A program made the position numbers and the translations under genes. The notes beneath the pieces were generated by a model that was not told where the DNA came from, made no database searches, and saw only the letters and a list, made by a program, of their open reading frames with translations. A DNA stretch of 60,182 bases from Candidatus Terraquivivens tikiterensis (GTDB taxonomy: Archaea > Thermoproteota > Nitrososphaeria_A > Caldarchaeales > Wolframiiraptoraceae): positions 101,236 to 161,417 of the forward strand of contig NDWU01000001.1 in NCBI GenBank assembly GCA_003056285.1. Direction: 5' to 3'. Positions within the stretch are counted from its first letter, which is position 1. Each line of letters begins with the position of its first letter. Shown here piece after piece: positions 18,584-26,772 of this stretch.

Positions 18584-19564
18584 ATGGCAAAGATATACTA
18601 CGACGAGGATATCAGCCTCAAGCCGTTGCTCAGTAAGAAGGTGGCAGTCATAGGCTACGGTAGCCAAGGAAGGGCCCAGGCCCTCAACATGAGGGACTCC
18701 GGACTGAACGTCATAGTCGGCGTCAGGGAGGGCGGAAAGTCTTGGAGGATGGTAAAAGAGGACGGGCTTGAGCCCATCCCGGTGGAGGATGCGGCGAGGG
18801 AAGGGGACGTGGTCCACATGCTGATACCGGACGTTGTCCAGCCTGAGGTCTACAGCCAGCACATAGGGCCGAACTTGAAGCCTGGAAAGGTCCTAGGGTT
18901 CTCCCACGGCTACAACATACACTTCAGACAGATAGTGCCGCCCAGCTATGTCGACGTCGTGCTCGTCGCTCCCAAGGCGCCCGGCCCAAGGATGCGCGAG
19001 CTCTACCTAGAGGGCAAGGGCGTTCCGGCGCTCTTCGCGGTAGGGCAGGACTACTCAGGAAACGCCAGGATGATAGCCTTGGCAATGGCTAAGGCGTTAG
19101 GTTGTGCCAGGGCCGGCGTCCTCGAGACGACGTTCAAGGAGGAGACGGAGACAGACCTGTTTGGAGAGCAGGCGGTATTGGTAGGAGGCGTCATGGAACT
19201 CATAAAGAAGGGATACGAGGTGCTCGTCGAGGCCGGATACCAGCCAGAGCTTGCTTACTTTGAGGTGTGCAACGAGCTGAAGCTGATAGTCGACCTTATA
19301 TACAGGGGAGGCCTAGTCGGCATGCTAAATGCTGTCTCCGATACAGCAAAGTTCGGCGGCTTGGTCGTAGGTCCCCAGATAGTCGACGAGCATGTTAAGG
19401 AGAACATGAGGGAGGCCCTCAGGAGTATTCAGGACGGTTCCTTCGCAAGGCTCTGGAGCGAGGACCCGAGGAGCAGGCTGATACTCGAAAAGAAGATGGA
19501 GGAGATGATGAACCACCCGATGGAGAAGGTTGGCGAGGCTGTCAGGAAGCTGGCCCAAATATAG
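18584..19564 (+). CDS. ilvC: Ketol-acid reductoisomerase
   Basis: NADPH-dependent isomeroreductase of the branched-chain pathway, 326 residues (class I length). N-terminal Rossmann motif [30 protein letters not shown] and the metal-binding [15 protein letters not shown] are present. A strong Shine-Dalgarno, GGAGGTGA, precedes the ATG; the gene follows ilvN by 12 nt and closes the operon. Confidence 0.96.
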   Translation: MAKIYYDEDISLKPLLSKKVAVIGYGSQGRAQALNMRDSGLNVIVGVREGGKSWRMVKEDGLEPIPVEDAAREGDVVHMLIPDVVQPEVYSQHIGPNLKPGKVLGFSHGYNIHFRQIVPPSYVDVVLVAPKAPGPRMRELYLEGKGVPALFAVGQDYSGNARMIALAMAKALGCARAGVLETTFKEETETDLFGEQAVLVGGVMELIKKGYEVLVEAGYQPELAYFEVCNELKLIVDLIYRGGLVGMLNAVSDTAKFGGLVVGPQIVDEHVKENMREALRSIQDGSFARLWSEDPRSRLILEKKMEEMMNHPMEKVGEAVRKLAQI

Positions 19565-19952
19565 CCCGTGTCTTTACCATTTCCATCCCCATCAACGTGT
19601 CCAAGACGTACCTAAGGGCTGTGCTTTCCAGCATGCCGGCTTTCTTAACGTGCCTCCTCGTGGTCCCTAGATTCCTTTTGAAGGAGCCTGTCCAGCATAT
19701 CGCACCGTTTTATAGCCCATACACCATTTCAAAAGCTCGTGCGGAGGTATCGGAACGCTACGTTATGACGGCTCCTAAACCCGGAGGAGGGTTAGACACC
19801 AGCGATTACCCAACGAATCGTCCGCTAGAGCCTTGAGAAGGTCTAAGGCTTAGAAGGAAGTTATGAGACCTCGGCGATCTATTGCATGCTATCAAAGCAT
19901 TTTCATGAAAATATTTAAATGTCATGTTTATTTAAAAATGTATGGTGATCTT
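19565..19952. other. Gene-free stretch before vapBC
   Basis: About 390 bases downstream of ilvC with no supportable gene; the short open frames show no codon bias or start signal. TATA-like ATATTTAAAT at 19911-19920 and TTTATTTAAAAAT at 19928-19940 belong to the promoter of the following toxin-antitoxin pair. Confidence 0.5.
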
Positions 19953-20192
19953 ATGGGATACATTGCAAAGGTTACAAGCAGACGAATGGTAACAATCCCC
20001 GCTAGGATAATGAGGAAGTATGGGATTAAAGAGGGGATGAGGGTTAAGTTCGTTGAAGCTGAAACTGGAGTATTACTCATTCCCATCCCTAAACTTGAGG
20101 AGTTCCACGGCATAGACCGTCACCACGCATCAGCGATCATCGAGGGAATAAGGGAGCTTGAGGCTGAACATCGTAAAGAGGCGGGAGAATGA
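19953..20192 (+). CDS. vapB: AbrB/VapB-type antitoxin
   Basis: DNA-binding antitoxin of about 79 residues. The N-terminus GYIAKVTSRRMVTIPARIMRKYGIKEG is a swapped-hairpin AbrB fold, the usual DNA-binding half; the C-terminal helix (ASAIIEGIRELEAEHRKEAGE) should wrap the toxin. I chose the ATG at 19953, which has GGTGAT upstream; the frame is open further but without signals. It overlaps vapC by four bases (ATGA), the normal coupling of antitoxin and toxin. Likely autoregulated from the adjacent TATA boxes. Confidence 0.85.
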   Translation: MGYIAKVTSRRMVTIPARIMRKYGIKEGMRVKFVEAETGVLLIPIPKLEEFHGIDRHHASAIIEGIRELEAEHRKEAGE

Positions 20193-20587
20193 AAAGGTAT
20201 GTAGTTGACGCCGGAGTGCTATTCCTACTTTTTATTGGTGATGAGAGGGTTAAGCCCTACTTTGACGAGGTCGCCCGGGGCCAGGCCCAAGCATACATCT
20301 CAGACATAAACCTAGCTGAATACTATTACAAGACGTGCGAAAAACTTGGGAAAGAAATCGCTGAACTTCGATACCATCAGATAAGGGCTTCGGACATAGT
20401 GCCGGTTGCAACGGATGAAGGGCTTACATGGAAAGCTGGCGAAAAGAAATGCAAATACAAAGGCAAGCTTTCGCTTGCAGACTGCTTCTCCCTAGCCCTT
20501 TCCGAGCTAAAGAAGGCGACGCTACTAATAACGGATAACGAGCTAGCAAAAGTCAAGGAAGTGACTGTTAAACACTTCCCAATCTAA
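20189..20587 (+). CDS. vapC: PIN-domain toxin VapC
   Basis: Predicted ribonuclease toxin, 132 residues. The PIN acidic residues are in place: D8 in VVDAGVLF, E44 in NLAEYYY, D97 in LSLADCFSLAL and D115 in LITDNELAK. It is coupled to the upstream antitoxin gene. A fragment of the dispersed IS200/IS605-like element begins directly at its stop codon, so the 3' boundary may be an insertion point. VapBC pairs often accompany islands; this one lies just outside the proposed left attachment site. Confidence 0.9.
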   Translation: MKRYVVDAGVLFLLFIGDERVKPYFDEVARGQAQAYISDINLAEYYYKTCEKLGKEIAELRYHQIRASDIVPVATDEGLTWKAGEKKCKYKGKLSLADCFSLALSELKKATLLITDNELAKVKEVTVKHFPI

Positions 20588-20610
20588 AGGTTCCCGCCCA
20601 TGATGTTAGA
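20588..20610 (-). repeat. Terminal fragment of the dispersed IS200/IS605-like element
   Basis: The bases GGTTCCCGCCCATGATGTTA match the high-coordinate end of copy A (GGTTTCCCGCCCACGATGTTA) with one deletion and one substitution. Only this end remains. It lies between the vapC stop codon and the left attachment repeat of the island. Confidence 0.55.
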
Positions 20611-20615
20611 AAATA

Positions 20616-20629
20616 GGTGGGCCGGGTGG
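20616..20629. repeat. Left attachment repeat (attR-like) of the island
   Basis: GGTGGGCCGGGTGG is a perfect 14-base copy of 33779-33792, which is the 3' end of tRNA-Val(TAC) including part of the encoded CCA. The bases on the island side differ afterwards. A shared 14-mer at exactly a tRNA 3' terminus, in the same orientation, is what site-specific integration into a tRNA gene leaves behind. Confidence 0.65.
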
Positions 20630-20766
20630 TATGTAATTAAAAAATTAAGTGAGTCCTTTTTGTTGATACTTTGGAAATGAATTGGGCGGGATGATTAGAT
20701 AAATTTTTAACCCCAAACCCAAAAAGGCATGCTGGAGTTTTATTTTGTAAAGTCTTTGCATTGCAA

Positions 20767-21332
20767 TTAGCTGGAGAGGTTCGAAGGTTTAAATGATTTT
20801 TCCCGCTGCATCTTTTTCCTTTGCTCGATTAGTAATTTAGCAATTTTTGCTCCGTTCCAAAGTTCGATACCATGTTTTATCGCTAATTCTCTTGCAGGTT
20901 TCGTAAAATCGGTTGTAGTGATATATATTCCCTTTTTTGCTTTATATTCGGTTATCATCATGCCAATGAATTTCTGAATTTCTGGCGAACTAACTTTTTG
21001 ACTCGTATATCTCTTGTATTGAACAATCACAGATTCTCCATTCGCATCCTTGCATGATATATCTCTGCTTAGATCACCTGACCCCCAGTCACTCTAACGT
21101 GCATATAGCCTAGATCTCCAAGCAGGGTTGCCATAGCCCTTTCAAACCGAGATGGAGTCGATGACATTAATTCCTGAAGGGTTTCAACTCTTATTTTATA
21201 GTACCTAGTATACCAAAAGATGAACAGAATAAGCGATAATGCCAGAAGCGGAAGCCCTATTAACGGATAAAGAATTGATAAGAAAACTAATATTATAAAG
21301 ATCAAAGCCCAACCATTACCTTTACGCTTCAC
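20767..21332 (-). pseudogene. Membrane-anchored Mrr-like restriction endonuclease, frameshifted
   Basis: Two overlapping reading frames together encode one protein of about 187 residues: two N-terminal transmembrane helices (FIILVFLSILY and LPLLALSLILFIFWY), a short linker, then a nuclease domain beginning FERAMATLLGDLGY. The catalytic pattern of the Mrr/RecB-like fold is present: an aspartate in SGDLSRDIS and Q-x-K in VQYKRY. The frame breaks in a run of five G/C at 21082-21086; one more base would restore VTGG-SGDLSRD. So the gene is either recently inactivated or carries a sequencing error. The role would be cleavage of foreign or modified DNA. Adjacent to the left boundary of the island. 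Confidence 0.7.
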
Positions 21333-21357
21333 ATGCGGTCACTTCTAGAGATAACTC

Positions 21358-21580
21358 TTAATAAACCAAGAAAATCTCTACTGTTTGACCTTCTTCGATG
21401 GTTATCCATGTGAATTCAAATGTTTCTGACTCACCCATATACAGGTTTTCTATTAAATCATAATCGTAGGTTCTAAAATCCGCAGAACCGTCTGGATTCC
21501 TCAGTATTAAATAGACATACACTTTCTCGATAGGTTTGTCGCCGATGTTTGTGATAGTTCCATTAACAGTCCACGACCAG
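21358..21580 (-). pseudogene. C-terminal fragment of a secreted-type beta-domain protein
   Basis: About 73 residues from SWTVNGTITNIGDKPIEKVYV to GQTVEIFLVY resemble the C-terminal half of a FxLYD/CARDB-like beta-sandwich (N-G-x-I-x-N-x-G-D-K-P pattern). Upstream of about 21580 the frame runs into sequence that makes sense only on the other strand, so the 5' part has been lost. Function unknown. Confidence 0.45.
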
Positions 21581-21587
21581 CGCGCGG

Positions 21588-21802
21588 GGAAAAGACAAGT
21601 TTTAAACCCTGAGAGGACAAGAGAGCTAACGGAAGAGCTTAACCGCCTCTTTGAAGCTAAGGTTGAAATTCCAAGGATCAGATGGGGTGAAAAACAAACC
21701 TTAGAAACTTTAATTAACGAAGAAGCTTTCTTGTTTGCTAAATATTTAAGAGGTGAACGTGAAGCATGGATTCCGAGGATTGTCATCCCAACTAACGATT
21801 AG
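21588..21802 (+). pseudogene. C-terminal fragment of an unrecognised protein
   Basis: About 70 residues, from KRQVLNPERTRELTEELN to IVIPTND, have the look of a real protein end (helical, charged, with a WGEKQTLETL motif) and end in a clean stop. The 5' side is cut at about 21585, exactly where the opposite-strand fragment is also cut. I do not recognise the family. Confidence 0.35.
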
Positions 21803-21812
21803 AGGTTAGAGT

Positions 21813-22396
21813 ATGGAAGTGGAAAAAGTAAAAAGAATCACGAAAGCTACGAAAGTTGCTCTGATTGTAACTATCATCCTCATAGTCATACTAATTTCGT
21901 ATATTATGTTTAATTGGTCTGGATCACCGTTTTATGATCCAGCAAGAAAGATTCCTTCCCCCCTATTATAAGGATGAGGGTTTTGTAGATAATACTTTAG
22001 AAAATTTTGGAAAATCTTCTAGTAAGGATGCCTATTCCGAATTATTACAAGGAAGGCGTGTTTGATTGTAGTGAGCGAAGCGCTTATGTCGAGTGGTATT
22101 TAGAGAATCATGGGATACCTGCACGCATTGTTGTAGGATATGCAAAGCCTTTCCTAGGAGAAGGTGGAAATCACGCTTGGGTTGAAGCCTATGTTAAAGC
22201 TGGAATTTACGGATACGGATGGGTAAGGATTGAAACTTCCGAAATGAGCTTATTTGGCGGAGTATACATTCACACCCTCACAATATTTGATGCTCTATTT
22301 ACAGAGTATGAACCAAAAATCTATTTTGAAGACATTTATGAGGCTGTTCGATATTACCGATCAACCATTGAATGGGACTGGTGGAATGTGGAATGA
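21813..22396 (+). pseudogene. Membrane-anchored transglutaminase-like protein, two frameshifts
   Basis: Three consecutive frames make one protein of about 190 residues. The first encodes a cytoplasmic start and a transmembrane helix (VALIVTIILIVILISYIMF). The second encodes PPYYKDEGFVDNTLENFGK. The third encodes the transglutaminase-like core with Cys in VFDCSERSAYVEWYLE, PARIVVGYAKPF and His in NHAWVEAYV, plus an acidic residue after WVRIE. Frame breaks fall in a run of six C at 21958-21963 and near 22005-22020. The Cys/His residues survive, so inactivation is recent or apparent. Such proteins act outside the cell as peptidases or cross-linkers. Confidence 0.65.
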
Positions 22397-22488
22397 TGGA
22401 ACAATTTTCTATGAATTAAGAATGTAAGCAGGAACAAAAGTATAACTGTGAAATATCGATTGATAAATCAATGAAACACCCACGTCTT

Positions 22489-22824
22489 TTAGTCTTCTAG
22501 GAAGCCCATCTGACTAAATGCCTTAATGACTTCTAACAACTTATTAGTCAGCGTATATGGACTAAAATATGTTATGATATTCTTCCTTTCAGTTCTATGC
22601 CTTTCTTGACACAAAACCTCCAATACGTAGAAATCTTTTTCAGATAAAGACCACATCTTGTTGTTAAGCACAATTAGCTTCTTTAAGGAGGGCTTTCCAC
22701 CTACATCATGAACAGTCTTAACCAGCTTATGAAGCCTTGTGCGTGTTGGGTTATTAGGACTATTGCGAGTGCTAGGCATGCGAATATTGATAGGTCTTTT
22801 GCGTTGATTGTTGAGAGGTTCCAT
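22489..22824 (-). CDS. Hypothetical protein, winged-helix-like end
   Basis: The usable part is about 80 residues starting around HDVGGKPSLKKLIVLNNKMWSLSEKDFYVLEVL and ending SQMGFLED. The pattern of short helices (SEKDFYVLEVLCQ, TLTNKLLEVIKAF) could be a small winged helix, but I recognise no family. The first ~40 codons overlap the membrane-protein gene at 22701-23105 in another frame and are probably not translated, so the real start is uncertain (an internal ATG at MWSLSEK is one choice). Last gene of the leftward secreted-protein cluster. Confidence 0.35.
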   Translation of the reverse strand: MEPLNNQRKRPINIRMPSTRNSPNNPTRTRLHKLVKTVHDVGGKPSLKKLIVLNNKMWSLSEKDFYVLEVLCQERHRTERKNIITYFSPYTLTNKLLEVIKAFSQMGFLED

Positions 22825-23105
22825 AGGTATTTTCCAACTTTCGTCAAGCTATTGCAGTATGGTTCAGAGTTTAGGTATCCCTTTAAAGTGTAGTATGCTC
22901 CGAAGATGAAGGCTAAGGATGTTAGGAAAACTATTGTGCTTGACAGGTGAGGGTTTAAACCGTAATGCATAAGGAGTCTAACGTAGGGGTTTGCTTCAGA
23001 CCATGCCGGATACCTGCTTAACCCGATCTGCGTAACTGCGTAGTCTAGTGAGTCTAAAATAATGGTTAAGGCGAAAACTGTTTTATATAATGTTTTGAAC
23101 TGCAT
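22701..23105 (-). CDS. Small polytopic membrane protein
   Basis: 134 residues with about four hydrophobic segments: VFALTIILDSLDYAVTQIGL, HLSSTIVFLTSLAFIFGAYY and IFACLALAIVLITQ, plus a weaker one. The first segment followed by SEANPYVRLLM resembles DUF5658-type archaeal membrane proteins (D-x-x-x-T followed by E-x-N-P). Function unknown. Lies between the secreted-protein gene at 23119 and the putative winged-helix gene, all leftward, so it is probably part of the same transcript. Confidence 0.55.
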   Translation of the reverse strand: MQFKTLYKTVFALTIILDSLDYAVTQIGLSRYPAWSEANPYVRLLMHYGLNPHLSSTIVFLTSLAFIFGAYYTLKGYLNSEPYCNSLTKVGKYLWNLSTINAKDLSIFACLALAIVLITQHAQGFISWLRLFMM

Positions 23106-23118
23106 GAAACCCGCCTGT

Positions 23119-23562
23119 TCAGGATTGTATCGTATAATTTAGAAGCCATTCATAATAGGTTTTAGGTGAAGTTAGGTTTAGGTTTGATTCCTCAGAAGCC
23201 CAAACTGCAACTGAAACTTCACCTTCGGCTGAAACGCTTCCAGCAACATAGTTCATGCGGACATCCACACAGTAATAGTCTTCGGGTAAGGTCACGTTTT
23301 TAACGGTTTCATCTAGAAGTTTAAGGGGTAAAGTTACAACGGCCCTAGCTTCGTCATGAATAACTATCTGCACAACAAGGCTTGTGAAGTGTTTCTCTAA
23401 AACGTCACACCCTAAAAGCTTGAAGAAAACTGTTAAATTCTGTTTTGGAACGTTTAGGTTGAAGGCTTCAGTTATGTTTATCCAGCCATGCGAGTTCGCT
23501 TGCAGGTTAACCGTATTAATATGCTGTATGTTCACGATGAGGGGGACGAGTTCATAGTTCAC
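23119..23562 (-). CDS. Secreted beta-rich protein; start uncertain
   Basis: 147 residues from a GTG at 23562, rich in beta-strand patterns and N-glycosylation sequons (NLT, NVT, NIT). In frame upstream there is a hydrophobic stretch that would make a fine signal anchor (KYLLALNFLLCSFLISSFG, to about 23655), but no ATG, GTG or TTG precedes it before the stop. So either a rare start codon is used, or the signal has been cut off. No known family. Third in the row of leftward secreted proteins. Confidence 0.5.
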   Translation of the reverse strand: MNYELVPLIVNIQHINTVNLQANSHGWINITEAFNLNVPKQNLTVFFKLLGCDVLEKHFTSLVVQIVIHDEARAVVTLPLKLLDETVKNVTLPEDYYCVDVRMNYVAGSVSAEGEVSVAVWASEESNLNLTSPKTYYEWLLNYTIQS

Positions 23563-23669
23563 AATCCACGGATAATTTTTGGTTCCAAATGAAGATATTA
23601 AAAATGAACATAGCAGAAAATTTAAAGCAAGTAAATATTTGAGGTAAGTAAAAAACTTCGGGATAGCAA

Positions 23670-24209
23670 TTATGAACCCTCAACAAACCATATTTGTATT
23701 GGAAAACTATCCTGAACAGTGCCTGTCACCGCTTTTGTCTGATATGTAACCTTAATTTTCACGTCGTAATGTCCCAGTTCCGAAGCAGAAAACATAATTT
23801 CAATTCTCAAATCCCCATCATAGACAGTCCCACCACTCACAATTGTTTTTTCGGCTTTCATAAGCACTCCTGAGAGATAGAACTCTACTTTTATCGACAA
23901 ATCCTCAAAAGCGTTCGCCATTTCAGGCTTAGACACTATCCTCAATTTTAACGTTCCAGGCTTTACGACTTCAACAAAAGTTGTTCCTATCAGTGTGTCA
24001 GTAGCTGTTGTTGCACCGCTCGTATTTATGTAAAAAGTCTTCGTTTCCGTTAAAGGCTTGATTGTGTAGCTAACTGACCAACTATAATATTGGGCTGCGT
24101 AAGAGCCCAAAATAATGAGCATAAACATTAAAGATATTACGAAAACAGGCTTTCTAACAAAACAAGATAAAATGTGGGAAAATTGGGGCTTCCTCAACTC
24201 GTTCCTCAC
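23670..24209 (-). CDS. Secreted beta-sandwich protein, paralogue of the 24220 gene
   Basis: 179 residues with an N-terminal signal anchor (VFVISLMFMLIILGSYA) followed by AAQYYSWSVSYTIKPLTETKTF and a beta-rich body ending IWFVEGS. The segment after the signal (QYYSW-SYTIKPL, then TSGATTATDT) lines up with QYYTW-SYSINPL and TSGATSGTY in the neighbour at 24220-24723, so the two are paralogues in tandem, 10 bases apart. The signal anchor followed directly by a beta domain is the layout of TasA/camelysin-like fibre subunits; that relation is only a guess from architecture. Confidence 0.55.
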   Translation of the reverse strand: MRNELRKPQFSHILSCFVRKPVFVISLMFMLIILGSYAAQYYSWSVSYTIKPLTETKTFYINTSGATTATDTLIGTTFVEVVKPGTLKLRIVSKPEMANAFEDLSIKVEFYLSGVLMKAEKTIVSGGTVYDGDLRIEIMFSASELGHYDVKIKVTYQTKAVTGTVQDSFPIQIWFVEGS

Positions 24210-24219
24210 CTCTATACTA

Positions 24220-24723
24220 CTACTCTACCGCGTAAGTGTTCACTGTAAAGGAACCACCTACTGTATCGGTAACAGCTCCTGTCCAATAATCGACAGTAAC
24301 GTATAGATCGTAACTTCCGCCTCCTACTCCATTGATGCTGACATCCAAAGTTGTTCCTGGTGCGCCATTAACAACTATGTGCATCGTTTGGCTACCAACG
24401 GTTCCCAATGTAAACGTTACATCAAGACTATAATAATCGTCTGCAAGCGCAGAAGCGTTGAAGCTGGTTACCATAAAATGCACGTTCACGGTCTTCCTTG
24501 AGGGCACGGAAATCGTTGCAATCGGAGATGTTGGCACGTAGGTTCCACTCGTTGCTCCCGACGTATCCGGAATCGTTATGTCTACGATGCTCGTTGCTAA
24601 TGGGTTAATACTGTAACTTGCAGTCCAAGTGTAATATTGCGATTCAAACGCCAGTCCTATTATTCCAGCCATCATTAAAGCAATAGCCAAAAAGCCCTTC
24701 TTTCCATTCAACAACTTAAACAT
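24220..24723 (-). CDS. Secreted beta-sandwich protein, first gene of surface-protein cluster
   Basis: 167 residues: positively charged start (FKLLNGKKG), one hydrophobic signal anchor (FLAIALMMAGIIGLAF), then a threonine/serine/glycine-rich beta domain ending SFTVNTYAVE. GGTGAA lies upstream of the ATG at 24723. Threonine-rich beta domains of this type form extracellular filaments or coats in several archaea, but I cannot name the family. It heads a leftward cluster of three secreted proteins, a membrane protein and a short basic protein. Confidence 0.55.
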   Translation of the reverse strand: MFKLLNGKKGFLAIALMMAGIIGLAFESQYYTWTASYSINPLATSIVDITIPDTSGATSGTYVPTSPIATISVPSRKTVNVHFMVTSFNASALADDYYSLDVTFTLGTVGSQTMHIVVNGAPGTTLDVSINGVGGGSYDLYVTVDYWTGAVTDTVGGSFTVNTYAVE

Positions 24724-24907
24724 TTAATTCACCTTTCTTATTGTTAGCTTTTGTTTCATCAAATTCTTTTTAAGAATTGTGGAATATTATGCTATCACAA
24801 TTTGCTGTCACATTATACCAGTATTTTGTCCTAGAACAATCTACCATCACAATATTCCTTAAAGCTTTTAAAATTTGGGTGCGAAATTTGCGTTTTGAGG
24901 GTTAAAC

Positions 24908-25319
24908 TTGAATGAACGCTTCTTCCTATACGTGGTCGAGGACGGTGAATGGCATAGGCTTGAGGATGTAGCCGAGGAGCTTGGAATATCCATTGGAAGG
25001 GTTAGGGATGCGGCTGAATACTTGGCTAGGGGAAAACTCGTCCATTACGATAGAGAGAGGTGAAGTAAAAATTCAAGATTGGCTTAAAAAGCTTCCGAGG
25101 GCTGAATGGGAGAAGCCAGGTGCGAAATCCACCGGAACAGTGGTGATATCTAAGGGTGGAAACGTCACACTTCAAGGAACAACCATATGTAATGAGACGG
25201 AACAAGATTTAGAGCTAATGTTCCTTGTAGTTGACGGAAAAATTAAAGAAATAACGATAAACAGGCTTCCAGAAACTAAAAACGAGCCTTCCCCCGTAAA
25301 CTCTCACGAAACTTTTTGA
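24908..25319 (+). pseudogene. Winged-helix protein split by a frameshift
   Basis: A TTG start at 24908 opens a 51-residue frame with a clear winged-helix start (WHRLEDVAEELGISIGRVRDAAEYLARGKL) that stops at 25063. Another frame immediately continues the protein from RGEVKIQDWLKKLPRAEWEKPG to NSHETF at 25319, with a threonine/glycine beta segment (TGTVVISKGGNVTLQGTT). One base lost or gained in GAGAGAGG at 25052-25060 would join them into about 135 residues. Probably a regulator for one of the adjacent divergent clusters, now broken unless the shift is a sequencing error. Confidence 0.5.
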
Positions 25320-25492
25320 AAAACTTAAGGGTTTCAACACCCCTAACCGTAGTCCTATAAACAACATCGCAAAAGAAGGAATAACATACGAAATAAACCC
25401 GTCACTAATATAAACATGTCCTAAAATCTCCAAGGCAAACACTCCACGCTAAAACAACAATTGGATATTTTAATTCCATTGTGGACAATATG

Positions 25493-25535
25493 GTGTTACG
25501 GAAAGAGAAAAGTTTATTACCATCTTTGGTAACAC
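25493..25535 (+). promoter_or_regulatory. Candidate operator and promoter of the metal-transport operon
   Basis: Two nested inverted repeats precede the transporter operon: TTACCA-TCTT-TGGTAA at 25517-25532, and GTGTTAC at 25493-25499 with GTAACAC at 25529-25535. A TATA-like GTTTATTA lies at 25512-25519, so a protein bound here would cover the promoter. The arrangement suits a metal-dependent repressor such as a NikR, DtxR or Fur-like protein; which one cannot be told. Confidence 0.45.
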
Positions 25536-25560
25536 AAAATTCTAAAAAAGTAATACGAAA

Positions 25561-26727
25561 GTGGTTGTCATGAATGCCCGTAAGGTTTGGATATGCGTGG
25601 TAGTAATTGTTATAGCGTTGGTGGCCGGATTAGCGGCCGCATTTTATTATACCAGAATGTTGGGTTATAAAGAGGAAGTCGGGCCGATCGTGGTCACAGA
25701 CCTCGCTGGTAGAACCCTAACATTTGAGAAACCTGTCGAGCGAATAATACTGCAATATAGCGGAAGTGGTGGCGCCTTCTACACCTTATTTGCCTTGGAA
25801 GGCAGGGATGCCTATAAAAGAATCGTTGGTATCGACCCCGGATTGAAGAAGTACCGGTACGACATATGGCAAGAGTTTGTCAAGGTCATTCCGGAGTTAG
25901 AAAACATACCTGACGTTGGAAGCATTGAGGATGGAACATTTGGTGTTGAGAAAGTCATTTCCTTGAGACCAGACGTCGTCATAATTCCTTTATGCTCAAA
26001 GGATGGAGCTGAAGACATAATTAAAAAACTGGAGGAGGCTAAAATAAAGACAGTTTTCATTGATTACCATGCTGAAACAATAGAGAATCATGTAAAGAGC
26101 ATTACCTTATTAGGAAAAATTTTGGGGAAAGAGGAAAGGGCTAAGGAGCTTATAGATTTTTACGTAGGGCATGTTAACGAAGTATATTCTCGTTTAGAGA
26201 AGATAAACAAGACAAAGCCAAAAGTCTACGTGGAATGCGGCATGAAAGGGCCGTCTGAATATGGTAATACCTACGGCAGCAACTTCATGTGGGGCGCATT
26301 GATTGTTAAGTGTGGAGGAATAAACATTGCTGAAGGCAAAGTGCAAACTTGGGCTCCAATAAACCCAGAATATCTCCTATCTGCGAATCCAGACGTGATC
26401 ATCATAACGGGCGCTTATTGGCCTGCTTATCCCACTTCATTCAGGCTTGGGTTTAACGCCACGTTAGAAAAAGCGAGAGATAGCCTCAGACTATTCACGG
26501 AACGCCCAGGCTGGGAAGCGCTCAACGCTGTGAGGAATCATAGAGTCTACGGCATCTATCATGGTCTTTCAAGAGATATTTGGGACTTTGCACCTATAGA
26601 ATTCATGGCAAAATGCTTCTATCCAGATGAGTTTAAAGATATAGACCCTGAAAAGGACCTCAAAGAGTTCTTTGAACGATTTCTGCCCATACCCTATTCC
26701 GGAGTTTGGATGATGTCTTTATGGTAA
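25561..26727 (+). CDS. ABC transporter substrate-binding protein, siderophore/cobalamin/metal-chelate type
   Basis: Extracytoplasmic binding lipoprotein-like or signal-anchored protein, 388 residues, of the FecB/BtuF fold (Peripla_BP_2). A transmembrane start (VWICVVVIVIALVAGLAAAFYY) anchors it. Core landmarks: VVTDLAGRTLTFEKPVERII at the front, VISLRPDVVIIP (about residue 140), VYVECG near the domain hinge, and NPDVIIITG with RPGWEALNAVRNHRVYGI in the C-lobe. The ligand would be a metal chelate or corrinoid. First gene of a rightward operon with permease, ATPase, DUF4198-like protein and two methyltransferases. Start GTG at 25561 or ATG at 25570. Confidence 0.88.
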   Translation: MVVMNARKVWICVVVIVIALVAGLAAAFYYTRMLGYKEEVGPIVVTDLAGRTLTFEKPVERIILQYSGSGGAFYTLFALEGRDAYKRIVGIDPGLKKYRYDIWQEFVKVIPELENIPDVGSIEDGTFGVEKVISLRPDVVIIPLCSKDGAEDIIKKLEEAKIKTVFIDYHAETIENHVKSITLLGKILGKEERAKELIDFYVGHVNEVYSRLEKINKTKPKVYVECGMKGPSEYGNTYGSNFMWGALIVKCGGINIAEGKVQTWAPINPEYLLSANPDVIIITGAYWPAYPTSFRLGFNATLEKARDSLRLFTERPGWEALNAVRNHRVYGIYHGLSRDIWDFAPIEFMAKCFYPDEFKDIDPEKDLKEFFERFLPIPYSGVWMMSLW

Positions 26728-26772
26728 CACTACATGAACAACATGGCTTTCATAAAATAGTGGCAATGAGCA

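Noticed and set aside
25215-25442. Leftward 75-codon hydrophobic frame
   Set aside because: It lies mostly opposite the winged-helix fragment, has no promoter or Shine-Dalgarno, and no family resemblance.
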